Source: Bacillota bacterium
GTDB lineage: Bacteria > Bacillota > Clostridia > Christensenellales > Aristaeellaceae
Length of the DNA: 15,126 nt
Assembly (NCBI GenBank): GCA_023411175.1
Contig: JAEYPB010000027.1
Coordinates: 1 to 15,126, forward strand
Direction of reading: 5' to 3'
The notes beneath the pieces were generated by a model. It made no database searches. It was not told the origin of the DNA and saw only the letters and a program-made list of their open reading frames with translations. The translations under genes were made by a program, and so were the position numbers. Shown here in pieces: positions 1 to 6,788 of this stretch (position 1 is its first letter; each line of letters starts with the position of its first letter).

Positions 1-53
1 CTCCGGACCCTCTGATTAAAAGTCAGATGCTCTGCCAACTGAGCTACTGGGTC
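1..53 (-). tRNA. tRNA-Lys (anticodon TTT), 3' part cut by window edge
   Basis: Read on the minus strand this begins GACCCAGTAGCTCAG, a standard acceptor and D-arm start. It continues into an anticodon arm CTGACTTTTAATCAG whose loop places TTT at positions 34-36, which decodes lysine AAA/AAG. The variable region follows and the gene leaves the window before the T arm, so the 3' half is not seen. It is the last visible gene of a four-tRNA transcript and starts only 4 bases after the CCA end of the tRNA-Gln gene. Confidence 0.93.
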
Positions 54-57
54 GCAT

Positions 58-133
58 TGGCTGGGGCGGCAGGATTCGAACCTGCGCATACGGGAGTCAA
101 AGCCCCGGGCCTTAACCGCTTGGCTACGCCCCA
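58..133 (-). tRNA. tRNA-Gln (anticodon TTG)
   Basis: The minus strand reads as a full 76-nt cloverleaf with TGGGGCG/CGCCCCA acceptor arms, a T arm containing GGTTCGAATCC and an encoded CCA end. The anticodon stem CGGGG/TCCCG closes a loop CTTTGAC, giving anticodon TTG (glutamine). It is third in the Arg–His–Gln–Lys transcript. The encoded CCA means no template-independent CCA addition is needed for first maturation. Confidence 0.95.
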
Positions 134-173
134 TCGCCCTCGTCATAGATCATGCCATGCTGGAAAGAAAAAA

Positions 174-250
174 TGGGGTGAGCGATGGGATTTGAACCCA
201 CGATTTCCAGGGCCACAACCTGGCGCTCTAACCGCTGAACTACGCCCACC
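174..250 (-). tRNA. tRNA-His (anticodon GTG)
   Basis: The cloverleaf on the minus strand has an anticodon stem CCAGG/CCTGG with loop TTGTGGC, so the anticodon is GTG (histidine). The gene encodes the extra 5' G (G-1, at position 250) facing discriminator C73, the identity element recognised by HisRS, and it ends in an encoded CCA. The matching synthetase gene, hisS, lies about 10.6 kb away in this window. Confidence 0.96.
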
Positions 251-272
251 ACAATTCTATCCTGCCCGGTAA

Positions 273-349
<77 letters not shown>

Positions 350-401
350 ATACGATCGCTCGAAGGCTTCAGGCAAGCTACATTCCCGCTGACGATTCAT
401 G

Positions 402-430
402 ATTATATCATGTCGGACGCGCTTTGTCCA
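402..430 (-). promoter_or_regulatory. sigma-A type promoter of the tRNA operon
   Basis: On the minus strand TGGACA (430-425) is followed after exactly 17 bases by a perfect TATAAT (407-402). Transcription should begin near 395, about 45 bases before tRNA-Arg. Five of six -35 bases and six of six -10 bases match consensus. No hairpin, T-box or other leader element is seen between promoter and tRNA. Confidence 0.85.
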
Positions 431-439
431 TAGGTTATT

Positions 440-474
440 CAAAATTTACAGGCAACATTTCCATGCCCCTGTAA
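440..474 (-). terminator. weak intrinsic terminator after the gerM–rph/rdgB–ysnB operon
   Basis: Six bases after the ysnB stop, the minus strand carries TTACAGG and CCTGTAA arms 15 bases apart, followed by ATTTTG. The arms are AT-rich and the T tract is short, so it may be leaky. It lies just upstream of the tRNA promoter -35 box. Confidence 0.45.
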
Positions 475-479
475 CTGCG

Positions 480-938
480 TCACACCCGCAATAAAAGCGG
501 GCAGGGGCCTGTCTCTCGGAACTCGACGACGGCGTAACGGCCGTTCATCAGCGCGCCGGGGTTGACCAGAAGCGCGCCCTGGGCCATATCGACCGCCGGG
601 ATGTGGGTGTGCCCGTAGAGGACGAGGGCGGCCTCTGCCTCCCGGGCGCGCAGCGCGAGCCGGAAGAGCGAGTGCTTGACCCTGTAATTGTGTCCGTGCG
701 TTAAAAGCGTCCTGACGCCGGAAAAGACTTCGATGCGCTCACCGGGCGGTTCCGTAGAAAAATCACAGTTGCCCGCCACACGAAACAGCGGGAGGTTCGC
801 CGCCTCCGCGATGTGCCGCGCGTCGCCCGTGCCATCGCCCAGGTGCGCCAGTGCGTCCAGCCCACGAAGATGCGGAATGACCTTTTCCACCATCGCAAGG
901 CCGCCGTGGCTGTCCGATACCACGCCGAGCCTAAACAT
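480..938 (-). CDS. ysnB: YsnB/YfcE-family metallophosphoesterase (MJ0936 phosphodiesterase type)
   Basis: A 152-residue calcineurin-like phosphoesterase with all metal-site motifs in order: D9-S-H11, G34-D35, G56-N57-C-D59, the THGH stretch at 80-83 and GHTH at 109-112, then the family-typical NPG at 126-128. Length fits the small single-domain YfcE/MJ0936 family, which hydrolyses phosphodiester bonds with two metal ions; the physiological substrate is not known. Its ATG overlaps the end of the RNase PH/RdgB gene by 8 bases (the sequence ATGTTTAG holds both start and stop), so translation is probably coupled. In B. subtilis ysnB also follows rph and ysnA (the rdgB homologue), which supports the symbol. 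The protein is cytoplasmic, with no signal peptide. Confidence 0.9.
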   Translation of the reverse strand: MFRLGVVSDSHGGLAMVEKVIPHLRGLDALAHLGDGTGDARHIAEAANLPLFRVAGNCDFSTEPPGERIEVFSGVRTLLTHGHNYRVKHSLFRLALRAREAEAALVLYGHTHIPAVDMAQGALLVNPGALMNGRYAVVEFRETGPCPLLLRV

Positions 939-2259
939 CCTTTTCCAGCGCCTCCATCAGCTTCGCAATCGCCCGCGCGCGGTGGGAGACGGCGTTCTTT
1001 TCATCCATTGTGGCTTCCGCGAAGGTCTTGCCGAAGTCGTGTGACAGAAACAGCGGGTCATAACCAAAGCCGCCCGCCCCGCGGTAGTCTTTCAGAATTT
1101 CGCCTTCGCAGGTGCCCCGCGCCACGATGGGCGGCTTGCCGGGCCGGCAAAGGGCCATCGCGCACACGTAGCGGGCGGTACGGGGCGCAGGGGCGTGTTC
1201 CAGCTCTTTTAAAAGCAGGCGGTTGTTTGCCTCGTCGTCGCCGTGCACGCCGGCGTAGCGGGCGGAATAGACGCCCGGGCGGCCGTTCAGCGCGTCCACC
1301 TCGAGGCCCGAATCGTCCGCCACCGCCGCGCAGCCGGAGCGCGCCATCAGCGCCTCCGCCTTGATGAGCGCGTTGTGCTCAAAGGTCTCCCCCGTCTCCT
1401 CCACATCGGCGTCAAAACCCGCCTCCTTCATGGATGAAACGTCGAACCGGTCGCCGAGCAGGAGCCGCATCTCCTTGAGCTTTCCAAAGTTCCCGGTGGC
1501 GATGAGAAGCCGCGGCTTCTTTTCAATCACCGTCGCGGCTTCACCCAGCGCCGAAAGCTGCGCCGCCGCGAGGGCGCGGATGCCCGCCTCGCCCAGCGAG
1601 ATAAGCGCGTCCAGCCCCGCGCGGTCAAAGGGCGCGCCCTCCGCGCCGCCCTGCACCTCGACAAACCGGCCCGCGCCGTCCTTCGTCAGCGCCATGGCCA
1701 GGTTCATGTCCACCTCCGCCCGGCTGTCCTCGGTGTATTCAAGATCGAGCATCGCCTGTCCGCCCACGATTCCAGCGCTGACCGCCGCGATCTGCGCCCG
1801 GACGGGCGAATCCATGATCTTTCCGGCGTCCATCAGCCGCTTCACCGCCAGGCACAGCGCCACAAAACCGCCGGTGATGGCCGCGGTGCGGGTGCCGCCA
1901 TCCGCTTGCAGCACGTCGCAGTCGATGGTGACAGTGCGCTCGCCCAGCCGGGCGAGGTCACACCCGGCGCGAAGCGCCCGGCCGATCAACCGGGAGATTT
2001 CCACCGATCGGCCATCCTTCTTGACGCCGTCGCGGGGCTTTCGGGATGGGGTCGCGCCGGGCAGCATGGCGTATTCGGCGGTCAGCCATCCCTGCCCCTT
2101 TCCCTTTAAAAACGGCGGCACGCCCTCTTCCACCGAAGCGGTGCATAAAACGCGGGTTCGGCCGCATGAAATCAGCGCCGAACCCGCCGCCATTTGGGTA
2201 AATCCCGGGATGATTTCAATTGCTCGCAGTTCGTTATCCTTGCGGTCATTGGTACGCAT
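931..2259 (-). CDS. rph-rdgB: Bifunctional RNase PH / XTP-dITP diphosphatase (RdgB, Ham1) fusion
   Basis: One 442-residue frame holds two enzymes. Residues 1-240 are RNase PH, the phosphate-dependent 3'-exonuclease that trims tRNA 3' ends: GQGWLTAEY at 55-63, KDGRSVEI at 81-88, LQADGGTRT at 117-125 with phosphate-binding Arg124, and the conserved acidic pair Asp178/Asp184. Residues about 248-442 are RdgB, which removes deaminated purine nucleotides (dITP, XTP): TGNxxK at 255-260, ADDSGLEVD at 314-322, GFGYDP at 397-402 and SHR at 425-427. The linker is only about 8 residues, with no stop or frameshift. GGAGGAG lies 8 bases before the ATG, inside the end of gerM. In B. subtilis the two parts are separate adjacent genes (rph, ysnA), so the fusion preserves gene order. 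Both active sites look intact; dual activity is inferred. Confidence 0.93.
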   Translation of the reverse strand: MRTNDRKDNELRAIEIIPGFTQMAAGSALISCGRTRVLCTASVEEGVPPFLKGKGQGWLTAEYAMLPGATPSRKPRDGVKKDGRSVEISRLIGRALRAGCDLARLGERTVTIDCDVLQADGGTRTAAITGGFVALCLAVKRLMDAGKIMDSPVRAQIAAVSAGIVGGQAMLDLEYTEDSRAEVDMNLAMALTKDGAGRFVEVQGGAEGAPFDRAGLDALISLGEAGIRALAAAQLSALGEAATVIEKKPRLLIATGNFGKLKEMRLLLGDRFDVSSMKEAGFDADVEETGETFEHNALIKAEALMARSGCAAVADDSGLEVDALNGRPGVYSARYAGVHGDDEANNRLLLKELEHAPAPRTARYVCAMALCRPGKPPIVARGTCEGEILKDYRGAGGFGYDPLFLSHDFGKTFAEATMDEKNAVSHRARAIAKLMEALEKDV

Positions 2260-2264
2260 GGGGT

Positions 2265-3359
2265 TTACTCCTCCGGTTCCAGAATAGCGTCCGACTGGGT
2301 GCGGATGATCTCCTCCGCGACGATGTCGGCGTCGTTTACAAACGTGGTGATCGAGAGCGTCGCGTGGCCGGGGTCGTAGGGCTGGCCTTCCACCTGGAGT
2401 CGGACTTCCTTCACGCCGTCAAACTGCCGGGCTGTCAGGACCAGCGCCCGGAGCGCCGCGCGGCCGCCGTCAGAATTCTCGGCGATCTTGATGAACTCGC
2501 TGGTGAAGTTGATGGTGGCCACGCCGTTCTCGACCTTGACGCCGATCAGGCCGCAGCCCGGAGGCAGCGCGCCCTCCAGCGGGCTCTGGGCGCTGGGGCC
2601 CTTGGCCAGCTCCAGCATGGCGGTTTCAATGTCGCCCGCGCCGTAGACCATCCGCGTCACCGGCACGAGCAGCGCGCTGTTCTCGCCGGGGAAGTAGAGC
2701 TGTACGGTCTTCGCGGCCTCCACCGGGATGCCCTCGGCGGCGCTTTCGAGGTTCAGAACGCCCCGCTCAAAGGGGGTCTCGATGCTGGTCCCGTTCGTCA
2801 GCTTTGCGATATGCTCGCCGCCGATGGAGATGCTGACCTTTTTAACCGTCGGGAACTCCGTCAGCGTCTGCACCACCGCCGCCACCATGTTGGCCTCCTG
2901 GGCGGCATCGGTCATCTTGAGCACCTGCTTGCCGAGATCGATGCGGGCGGTGCCGTCCTTCTGGATATCGAGATCGATGGACGTCTCCTCCGGGATCACC
3001 GTCCGAAGGCCCAGACGGGCCGCTTCCATGTCGTTGTACGCGCTCTTCACCATGAGGGACAGCGTCGCCTTGGCGATGCCGGGTTCCTCCGGAAGCGAGC
3101 GGGTGACGGGCACCAGGTATCCGTAGTTGTCCTGGTAGTAGACGGTGGTGCGGACGCTATCCGTGGGCGCGGGTGACTCGGTCGCCGTCAGCTCGACCTC
3201 AGCGGTCGGTTCCGGTTCGGGCGAGACCGTCGCGGCCGGCGCCCCTCCAGTCGATTGAGAACTTCGCCACATCCCCCACGCGCCGCAGACGACGACCGTC
3301 AGCGCCAGCAGCACCACGCTGAGCACATAGGCCTTGCGCTGGTTTCCGCTGAAATTCAT
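2265..3359 (-). CDS. gerM: GerM-like membrane-anchored protein with two GerMN domains
   Basis: A 364-residue protein with one hydrophobic segment at 11-31, a Pro/Glu/Thr-rich linker at 32-68 and two similar domains at about 70-185 and 217-325. Both repeats start with a YLVPVTR or LLVPVTR strand, followed by a helix and GTARIDL / GVATINF strands, as in the GerMN (sporulation and spore germination) fold. B. subtilis GerM also has two GerMN domains, nearly the same length, and sits just upstream of rph, so orthology is likely. There it is needed for sporulation and germination; a spore role here is inferred. The segment ends in VVVCGA, a Cys at residue 25 but a poor lipobox (Val at -1), so a plain membrane anchor is as likely as a lipoprotein. 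GAGGAGGG lies 6 bases before the ATG. Confidence 0.85.
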   Translation of the reverse strand: MNFSGNQRKAYVLSVVLLALTVVVCGAWGMWRSSQSTGGAPAATVSPEPEPTAEVELTATESPAPTDSVRTTVYYQDNYGYLVPVTRSLPEEPGIAKATLSLMVKSAYNDMEAARLGLRTVIPEETSIDLDIQKDGTARIDLGKQVLKMTDAAQEANMVAAVVQTLTEFPTVKKVSISIGGEHIAKLTNGTSIETPFERGVLNLESAAEGIPVEAAKTVQLYFPGENSALLVPVTRMVYGAGDIETAMLELAKGPSAQSPLEGALPPGCGLIGVKVENGVATINFTSEFIKIAENSDGGRAALRALVLTARQFDGVKEVRLQVEGQPYDPGHATLSITTFVNDADIVAEEIIRTQSDAILEPEE

Positions 3360-3375
3360 ACCGAACCCTCCTCAC

Positions 3376-3393
3376 GCTTGATCTCGGTCAAGC
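3376..3393 (-). repeat. 6-bp inverted repeat in the gerM leader
   Basis: GCTTGA and TCAAGC are perfect inverted arms around a 6-base loop, 17 bases before the gerM start codon and directly upstream of its GAGGAGGG. It could be an operator or a leader hairpin. No good sigma-A promoter for gerM is evident on the minus strand between 3361 and 3465; the only -10-like word, TAAAAT at 3444-3439, has no -35 partner. Confidence 0.4.
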
Positions 3394-3465
3394 ATATTCC
3401 AGGGGGTGGACAGGTAGAACGCGCGGGGCGACAGCGCTATTTTACCACAAAACGCGGCCCGCGCA

Positions 3466-3494
3466 TTGCCAGAAGGCGTTTTTTTCGATATAAT
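3466..3494 (+). promoter_or_regulatory. sigma-A type promoter of rqcH
   Basis: TTGCCA (3466-3471), a 17-base spacer and a perfect TATAAT (3489-3494). The predicted start near 3501 leaves a leader of about 26 bases. It drives rqcH and, since no terminator separates them, the DUF454 gene. Confidence 0.85.
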
Positions 3495-3513
3495 TACAAA
3501 GAATTCCGGGAGT

Positions 3514-3518
3514 GGAGG
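3514..3518 (+). promoter_or_regulatory. ribosome binding site fixing the rqcH start at 3527
   Basis: GGAGG ends 8 bases before the ATG at 3527. The frame also contains an upstream GTG at 3512, but that codon overlaps this site and has nothing suitable ahead of it, so it is rejected as a start. Confidence 0.8.
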
Positions 3519-3526
3519 ACGACTTC

Positions 3527-5266
3527 ATGCCAATGGACGGCGTTGCGCTGGGTTTTGTGGCGCGCGAGCTTAACGACCTGATCGTCGGCGGGCGCGTGGA
3601 CAAGGCGACCCAGCCGGAACGAGACGAAATCAACCTTACGATACGCTGCCGCGGCGCAAACCGCGTCGTTTTGATCTCCGCCAGCGCAGGCTGCGCCCGG
3701 GCGCACCTGACGAGCGTCAAAAAGGCCAGCCCGCTGGAGCCGCCCGCCCTGTGCATGCTGATGCGCAAGCACTTGGTGGGCAGCCGCGTTTCCGCCGTTC
3801 GCCAGATCGGCGGCGACCGCATCCTCGAAATCGACTTTGAGGGCAGCGACGAGCTGGGCGACCGCGCGACGCGGACGCTCGTCTGCGAATTCATGGGCAA
3901 GCATTCGAACGTGATGCTCGTGGGCGCGGGCGGGCGGATCATCGAATGCGTGCACCGCGTGACCGACGAGATGAGCCGCGTGCGCGAGGTGCTGCCCGGC
4001 CTTACCTACGTGCGCCCCCCGTCCCAGGATAAGCTGCCCTACGACGCGCTGACAGAGGACGCGCTGTCCCGGCGGCTTGCGGACTGCGCCGGGCCGCTTC
4101 ACAAGGCGCTGGCGGCCCAGGTGTCCGGCCTCGCGGCGTCAACCGCGCGGGAGGTCGCGCTACGCGCGACCGGCGACGAGGACGCTCGCCTCGAGGAACT
4201 CGACATCCCCCGGGTCAGCGAGCGGATCGCAGACTTCTTCAAGTCGCTCCCGTCCCTCGCCGCCCCGGCGATCCTGCTGGCGGAGGACGGCGCGCCGCTG
4301 GACCTGACCGCGTTCCCCTTCGAGAGCACGCGCGCCCTTGAACGAAGGCCGTTTGACACCCTTTCCGAGACCATGGACGCGTTCTACGAGGCGCGGGACC
4401 TCTCCGACCGCATCAAGCAAAAGTCCTCATCCCTACACCGGGTGCTGAAGAACAACGTCGAGCGCTGCGAAAAGAAGCTGGCGCTGCAGCTGGAGGCCCT
4501 CGAGGGTAGCCAGCGGATGGAGGAATACCGGGTGATGGGCGAACTCATCACCGCCAGCGCGCACCTGATCGCAAAGGGCGCGAAGAAGGCGTCGCTCCCG
4601 AACTACTACGACCCGGAGATCAAGCCGGTGGACATTCCGCTGGACGAAAAGCTGTCCCCTTCCCAGAACGCGCAGCGCTACTTCAAGCTCTACCAGAAGG
4701 CGCGCTCCGCCCAGACGCTGGCCGCCGAGCAAATCAAAAAGACCCGCGAGGAGCTGGACTACCTCGAAGGGCAGCTGGAGAACCTGCGCAAGTGCGAAAC
4801 CGAGGCGGAGCTGAACGAAATCCGCGCGGAGCTTGAAAAACTTGGCTACGTGCGCGCCAACCACAACCGTCGGCAGATGAAGAAGCTGCCGCCTTCCCAG
4901 CCGCTGCACTTCGTCTCCGGCGCGGGGATCGACCTGCTCGTCGGCAAGAACAACCTGCAAAACGATGAACTCACCGCGAGCGCCCGGCCGAACGAGACCT
5001 GGCTGCATGCCAAGGACATCCCCGGCTCCCACGTGATCGTGGTCAGTGAGAACCCGGACGACGAGACCATCCTGGAGGCCGCGCTGCTGGCGGCATATTA
5101 TTCAAAGGCGTCAGCGTCGTCCAACGTGCCGGTGGATTATACGCTGAAGCGCTACGTCAAAAAACCAGGCGGCTCAAAGCCCGGCTTTGTGATCTACGCC
5201 CATCAGCGCACGCTGTTCGTGACGCCCTCCGCCGAGGCCGTCGCGGGCATACGAAAGGCGACATGA
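3527..5266 (+). CDS. rqcH: RqcH (NEMF/Rqc2 family), ribosome-associated quality control factor
   Basis: A 579-residue NFACT protein. In bacteria RqcH binds the split 50S subunit carrying a stalled peptidyl-tRNA, recruits tRNA-Ala and adds a C-terminal alanine tail that marks the nascent chain for degradation. Visible features: NFACT-N from the start (MPMDG, compare the usual MxLDG), the tRNA-binding Asp97-Arg98 pair at the same residue numbers as in B. subtilis RqcH, conserved EFMGKHSNV at 121-129, a charged coiled coil at about 285-445, and NFACT-R at about 458-568 with VGKNNLQND (472-480) and WLHAKDIPGSH (492-502). The DR pair falling at 97-98 supports the ATG at 3527. It is often annotated as fibronectin-binding protein, but the intracellular RQC role is the better call. 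It is 18 bases upstream of the DUF454 gene. Confidence 0.95.
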   Translation: MPMDGVALGFVARELNDLIVGGRVDKATQPERDEINLTIRCRGANRVVLISASAGCARAHLTSVKKASPLEPPALCMLMRKHLVGSRVSAVRQIGGDRILEIDFEGSDELGDRATRTLVCEFMGKHSNVMLVGAGGRIIECVHRVTDEMSRVREVLPGLTYVRPPSQDKLPYDALTEDALSRRLADCAGPLHKALAAQVSGLAASTAREVALRATGDEDARLEELDIPRVSERIADFFKSLPSLAAPAILLAEDGAPLDLTAFPFESTRALERRPFDTLSETMDAFYEARDLSDRIKQKSSSLHRVLKNNVERCEKKLALQLEALEGSQRMEEYRVMGELITASAHLIAKGAKKASLPNYYDPEIKPVDIPLDEKLSPSQNAQRYFKLYQKARSAQTLAAEQIKKTREELDYLEGQLENLRKCETEAELNEIRAELEKLGYVRANHNRRQMKKLPPSQPLHFVSGAGIDLLVGKNNLQNDELTASARPNETWLHAKDIPGSHVIVVSENPDDETILEAALLAAYYSKASASSNVPVDYTLKRYVKKPGGSKPGFVIYAHQRTLFVTPSAEAVAGIRKAT

Positions 5267-5284
5267 GATAACCAGGGAGGCAAG

Positions 5285-5641
5285 ATGAAGGTTCTTCTGA
5301 TCGGCGTTGGGTTTCTTCTCCTGGGCCTCGGGGCGGTCGGCGTATTCGTTCCGGTGCTCCCCACCACCCCCTTCGTGCTGCTGGCCGCCGCCTGCTTTGG
5401 AAGCGCCAGCCCGAAGATGTACAAGTGGCTCGCGGAGACGCGCTTTTTCGGCCAGTTCGTCGAAAACTATAAAAACAAGACCGGCGTGCCCATGCGCACG
5501 AAGGTCTCCGCCCTCGTCTTTCTGTGGGCGCTGATGATCCTGTCGATGGTGCTGAGCCGGAAGCTCTGGGTGAGCGCTCTGCTGACCGTCATCGCTTTGG
5601 CGGTCTCCGCCCACATTCTGATGATCAAAACCCGCCGCTGA
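5285..5641 (+). CDS. DUF454 (YbaN-family) small membrane protein
   Basis: A 118-residue hydrophobic protein. The signature is GxGAVGVFVPVLPTTPF (residues 14-30), then an Ala/Cys-rich stretch ending CFGSASPKMYKWL (37-49) and FFGQFVENYKNKTGVP (54-69), as in the YbaN/DUF454 family. Predicted membrane segments are about 4-22 and 26-38 around the conserved LPTTPF turn, then 73-90 and 94-112. The function of the family is not established. GGGAGG lies 4 bases before the ATG. It follows rqcH by 18 bases with no terminator, so it is probably cotranscribed; I see no functional link beyond position. It converges on the rpmA operon. Confidence 0.85.
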   Translation: MKVLLIGVGFLLLGLGAVGVFVPVLPTTPFVLLAAACFGSASPKMYKWLAETRFFGQFVENYKNKTGVPMRTKVSALVFLWALMILSMVLSRKLWVSALLTVIALAVSAHILMIKTRR

Positions 5642-5692
5642 AAAAGCGCGCGAAATCCATCGGCCTTTTCGGCCCATATTCATCCATCACAA

Positions 5693-5718
5693 AACCCCGG
5701 CCGCACGCGGCCGGGGTT
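5693..5718 (-). terminator. strong hairpin terminator of rplU–prp–rpmA, facing the DUF454 gene
   Basis: An 11-bp perfect stem (AACCCCGGCCG / CGGCCGGGGTT) with a 4-base loop lies 23 bases after the rpmA stop. On the minus strand it is followed by TTTTGTG. On the plus strand only TTCATG follows, so it works best for rpmA but may also end transcripts from the convergent rqcH–DUF454 unit, for which no other terminator is seen. Confidence 0.85.
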
Positions 5719-5741
5719 CATGTATCACGTTTCGAATTGGG

Positions 5742-6035
5742 TCAGTTCGCGGCCTCAGCCTTCGGATAGATGCTGACCTGCTTCTTGTCCTTGCCCAGGC
5801 GCTCGAACTTCACGACGCCGTCGATCTTCGCGAAGAGCGTATCGTCGTCGCCGATGCCCACGTTGAGGCCCGGATGGATCTTGGTGCCGCGCTGGCGGAC
5901 CAGAATGTTGCCACCCAGCACGAACTGCCCGTCGGCGCGCTTGACGCCCAGGCGCTGCGCATGGCTGTCGCGACCGTTGCGCGACGAACCGACGCCCTTC
6001 TTATGGGCGAACAGTTGAAGATTGATCTTCAGCAT
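5742..6035 (-). CDS. rpmA: Ribosomal protein bL27, with Prp-cleavable N-terminal extension
   Basis: 97 residues of 50S subunit protein bL27, located near the peptidyl-transferase centre. The body shows HKKGVGSSRNGRDS, RLGVKRADGQFV, GGNILVRQRGT and HPGLNVGIGDDDTLFA. Before it is the extension MLKINLQLF, typical of Bacillota and Fusobacteria, which the cysteine protease Prp removes after Phe9 so that the mature protein begins AHKKG. The same reading frame stays open upstream to 6476, but the ATG at 6035 has GGAGG 8 bases ahead and matches family length. That GGAGG is formed by the last two sense codons of prp, whose stop is 5 bases upstream, so translation is likely coupled. Confidence 0.97.
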   Translation of the reverse strand: MLKINLQLFAHKKGVGSSRNGRDSHAQRLGVKRADGQFVLGGNILVRQRGTKIHPGLNVGIGDDDTLFAKIDGVVKFERLGKDKKQVSIYPKAEAAN

Positions 6036-6040
6036 GGTTT

Positions 6041-6364
6041 TTACCTCCGCTGCATGTAGTCGATCCCGACCAGATCGGGATATTGTCCGGCAATGTTTGT
6101 TAGGCCCGCCTCCAGCGTTCGAAGCACGATCTCGGTTCCTTCGGTGGCTTCCCGGATGGAGGCGCTGAGCGCGCCCTTCTCCTCGTCCGCCGACCATTCC
6201 ACCGGAACCTTCAGAACCTCTCCGAGCCCGAGAAGCGCGGTCTGCGTCAGCGCCGATACCGCCGCGCACACGATGTCCTCGCCGCTTTCCGCATACCCGG
6301 CGTGGCCGCTGGCCGTAAAGCCGTAGAGCCTCCCGCCTTGAACGAGGAATCGGACGGTGGTCAT
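6041..6364 (-). CDS. prp: Prp, ribosomal-processing cysteine protease
   Basis: A 107-residue member of the YsxB/Prp family. The catalytic His21 lies in SGHAGY and the catalytic Cys33 in GEDIVCAAVSALTQT, the same arrangement as in S. aureus Prp (His22, Cys34). The enzyme cuts the N-terminal extension from bL27, whose gene is next. The start codon shares one base with the rplU stop (TGATG), so it is translated by reinitiation from rplU, and its own end supplies the rpmA ribosome binding site. The order rplU–prp–rpmA is the standard Bacillota arrangement. Confidence 0.95.
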   Translation of the reverse strand: MTTVRFLVQGGRLYGFTASGHAGYAESGEDIVCAAVSALTQTALLGLGEVLKVPVEWSADEEKGALSASIREATEGTEIVLRTLEAGLTNIAGQYPDLVGIDYMQRR

Positions 6365-6669
6365 CAGCCGACCTTGACGATCTCGACCTTGGTGTAGGGC
6401 TGGCGATGGCCCTGCTTGCGGCGGCTGTTCTTCTTGGAGCGGAACTTGTAGACCATGACCTTGGCGTTCTTGACATCGCCCAGGATCTTGCCCATCACGC
6501 TGGCGGACTCAACCACCGGCGCGCCGACAACCAGGCCGTCGTCCTTGCCCAAAAGCAAAACGTCGAAATTGACCAGCGAATCCTGCGCAGCAGAGAGCTT
6601 CTCAACGTAGATGACGTCGCCCTGCTGGACGCGGTACTGCTTGCCACCGGTTTGAATGACTGCGTACAC
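6364..6669 (-). CDS. rplU: Ribosomal protein bL21
   Basis: A 101-residue 50S subunit protein: YAVIQTGGKQYRVQ at the start, KVMVYKFRSKKNSRRKQGHRQ near the end with the usual basic loop, and the closing YTKVEIVKV. The start is set to the GTG at 6669, giving the family-typical M-YAVIQTGGKQ, because a full AGGAGGT sits 8 bases upstream. An earlier in-frame GTG at 6678 overlaps that ribosome binding site. First gene of rplU–prp–rpmA, with its own consensus promoter and a leader of about 80 bases. Confidence 0.96.
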   Translation of the reverse strand: MYAVIQTGGKQYRVQQGDVIYVEKLSAAQDSLVNFDVLLLGKDDGLVVGAPVVESASVMGKILGDVKNAKVMVYKFRSKKNSRRKQGHRQPYTKVEIVKVG

Positions 6670-6676
6670 GCGTTGC

Positions 6677-6683
6677 ACCTCCT
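6677..6683 (-). promoter_or_regulatory. ribosome binding site deciding the rplU start
   Basis: AGGAGGT (minus strand) is almost fully complementary to the 16S 3' end and lies at optimal distance from the GTG at 6669. It rules out the GTG at 6678, which is inside it. Confidence 0.85.
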
Positions 6684-6684
6684 G

Positions 6685-6752
6685 TCCATAGTGCTCGCCA
6701 GGCGCCAGGCACCGCGCGAACGCGGATTTTGAAGCCTCCCCTGAGCGGCCTA
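6685..6752 (-). promoter_or_regulatory. structured 5' leader of the rplU operon
   Basis: The predicted transcript starts near 6752. The leader holds a perfect small hairpin CCGCG-TTCG-CGCGG (6725-6712), an adjacent tandem 7-base repeat GCCTGGCGCCTGGC with flanking GTGC/GCAC arms, and a weaker AGGCC/GGCTT helix near its 5' end. bL21 leaders that regulate this operon are known in Bacillota, but I cannot match this sequence to that family by eye; regulation is inferred from position and structure only. Confidence 0.4.
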
Positions 6753-6758
6753 ACGAAT

Positions 6759-6788
6759 ATTATACCGTTTCGGCTGCGGGCTTGTCAA
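6759..6788 (-). promoter_or_regulatory. consensus sigma-A promoter of rplU–prp–rpmA inside the HAD gene
   Basis: Perfect TTGACA (6788-6783), 18-base spacer and perfect TATAAT (6764-6759). The -35 and spacer are coding sequence for the last nine residues of the HAD protein. The HAD stop codon TAA is part of the -10 box (GTA TAA T). Confidence 0.9.

Noticed and set aside
27..272. 81-codon open frame over the tRNA genes
   Set aside because: It is the complement of three tRNA genes; no ribosome binding site and no protein family resemblance.
6036..6476. Open upstream extension of the rpmA frame across prp and rplU
   Set aside because: The bL27 start at 6035 has a good ribosome binding site and the right length; the extension is Arg/Ser-rich shadow of two real genes.
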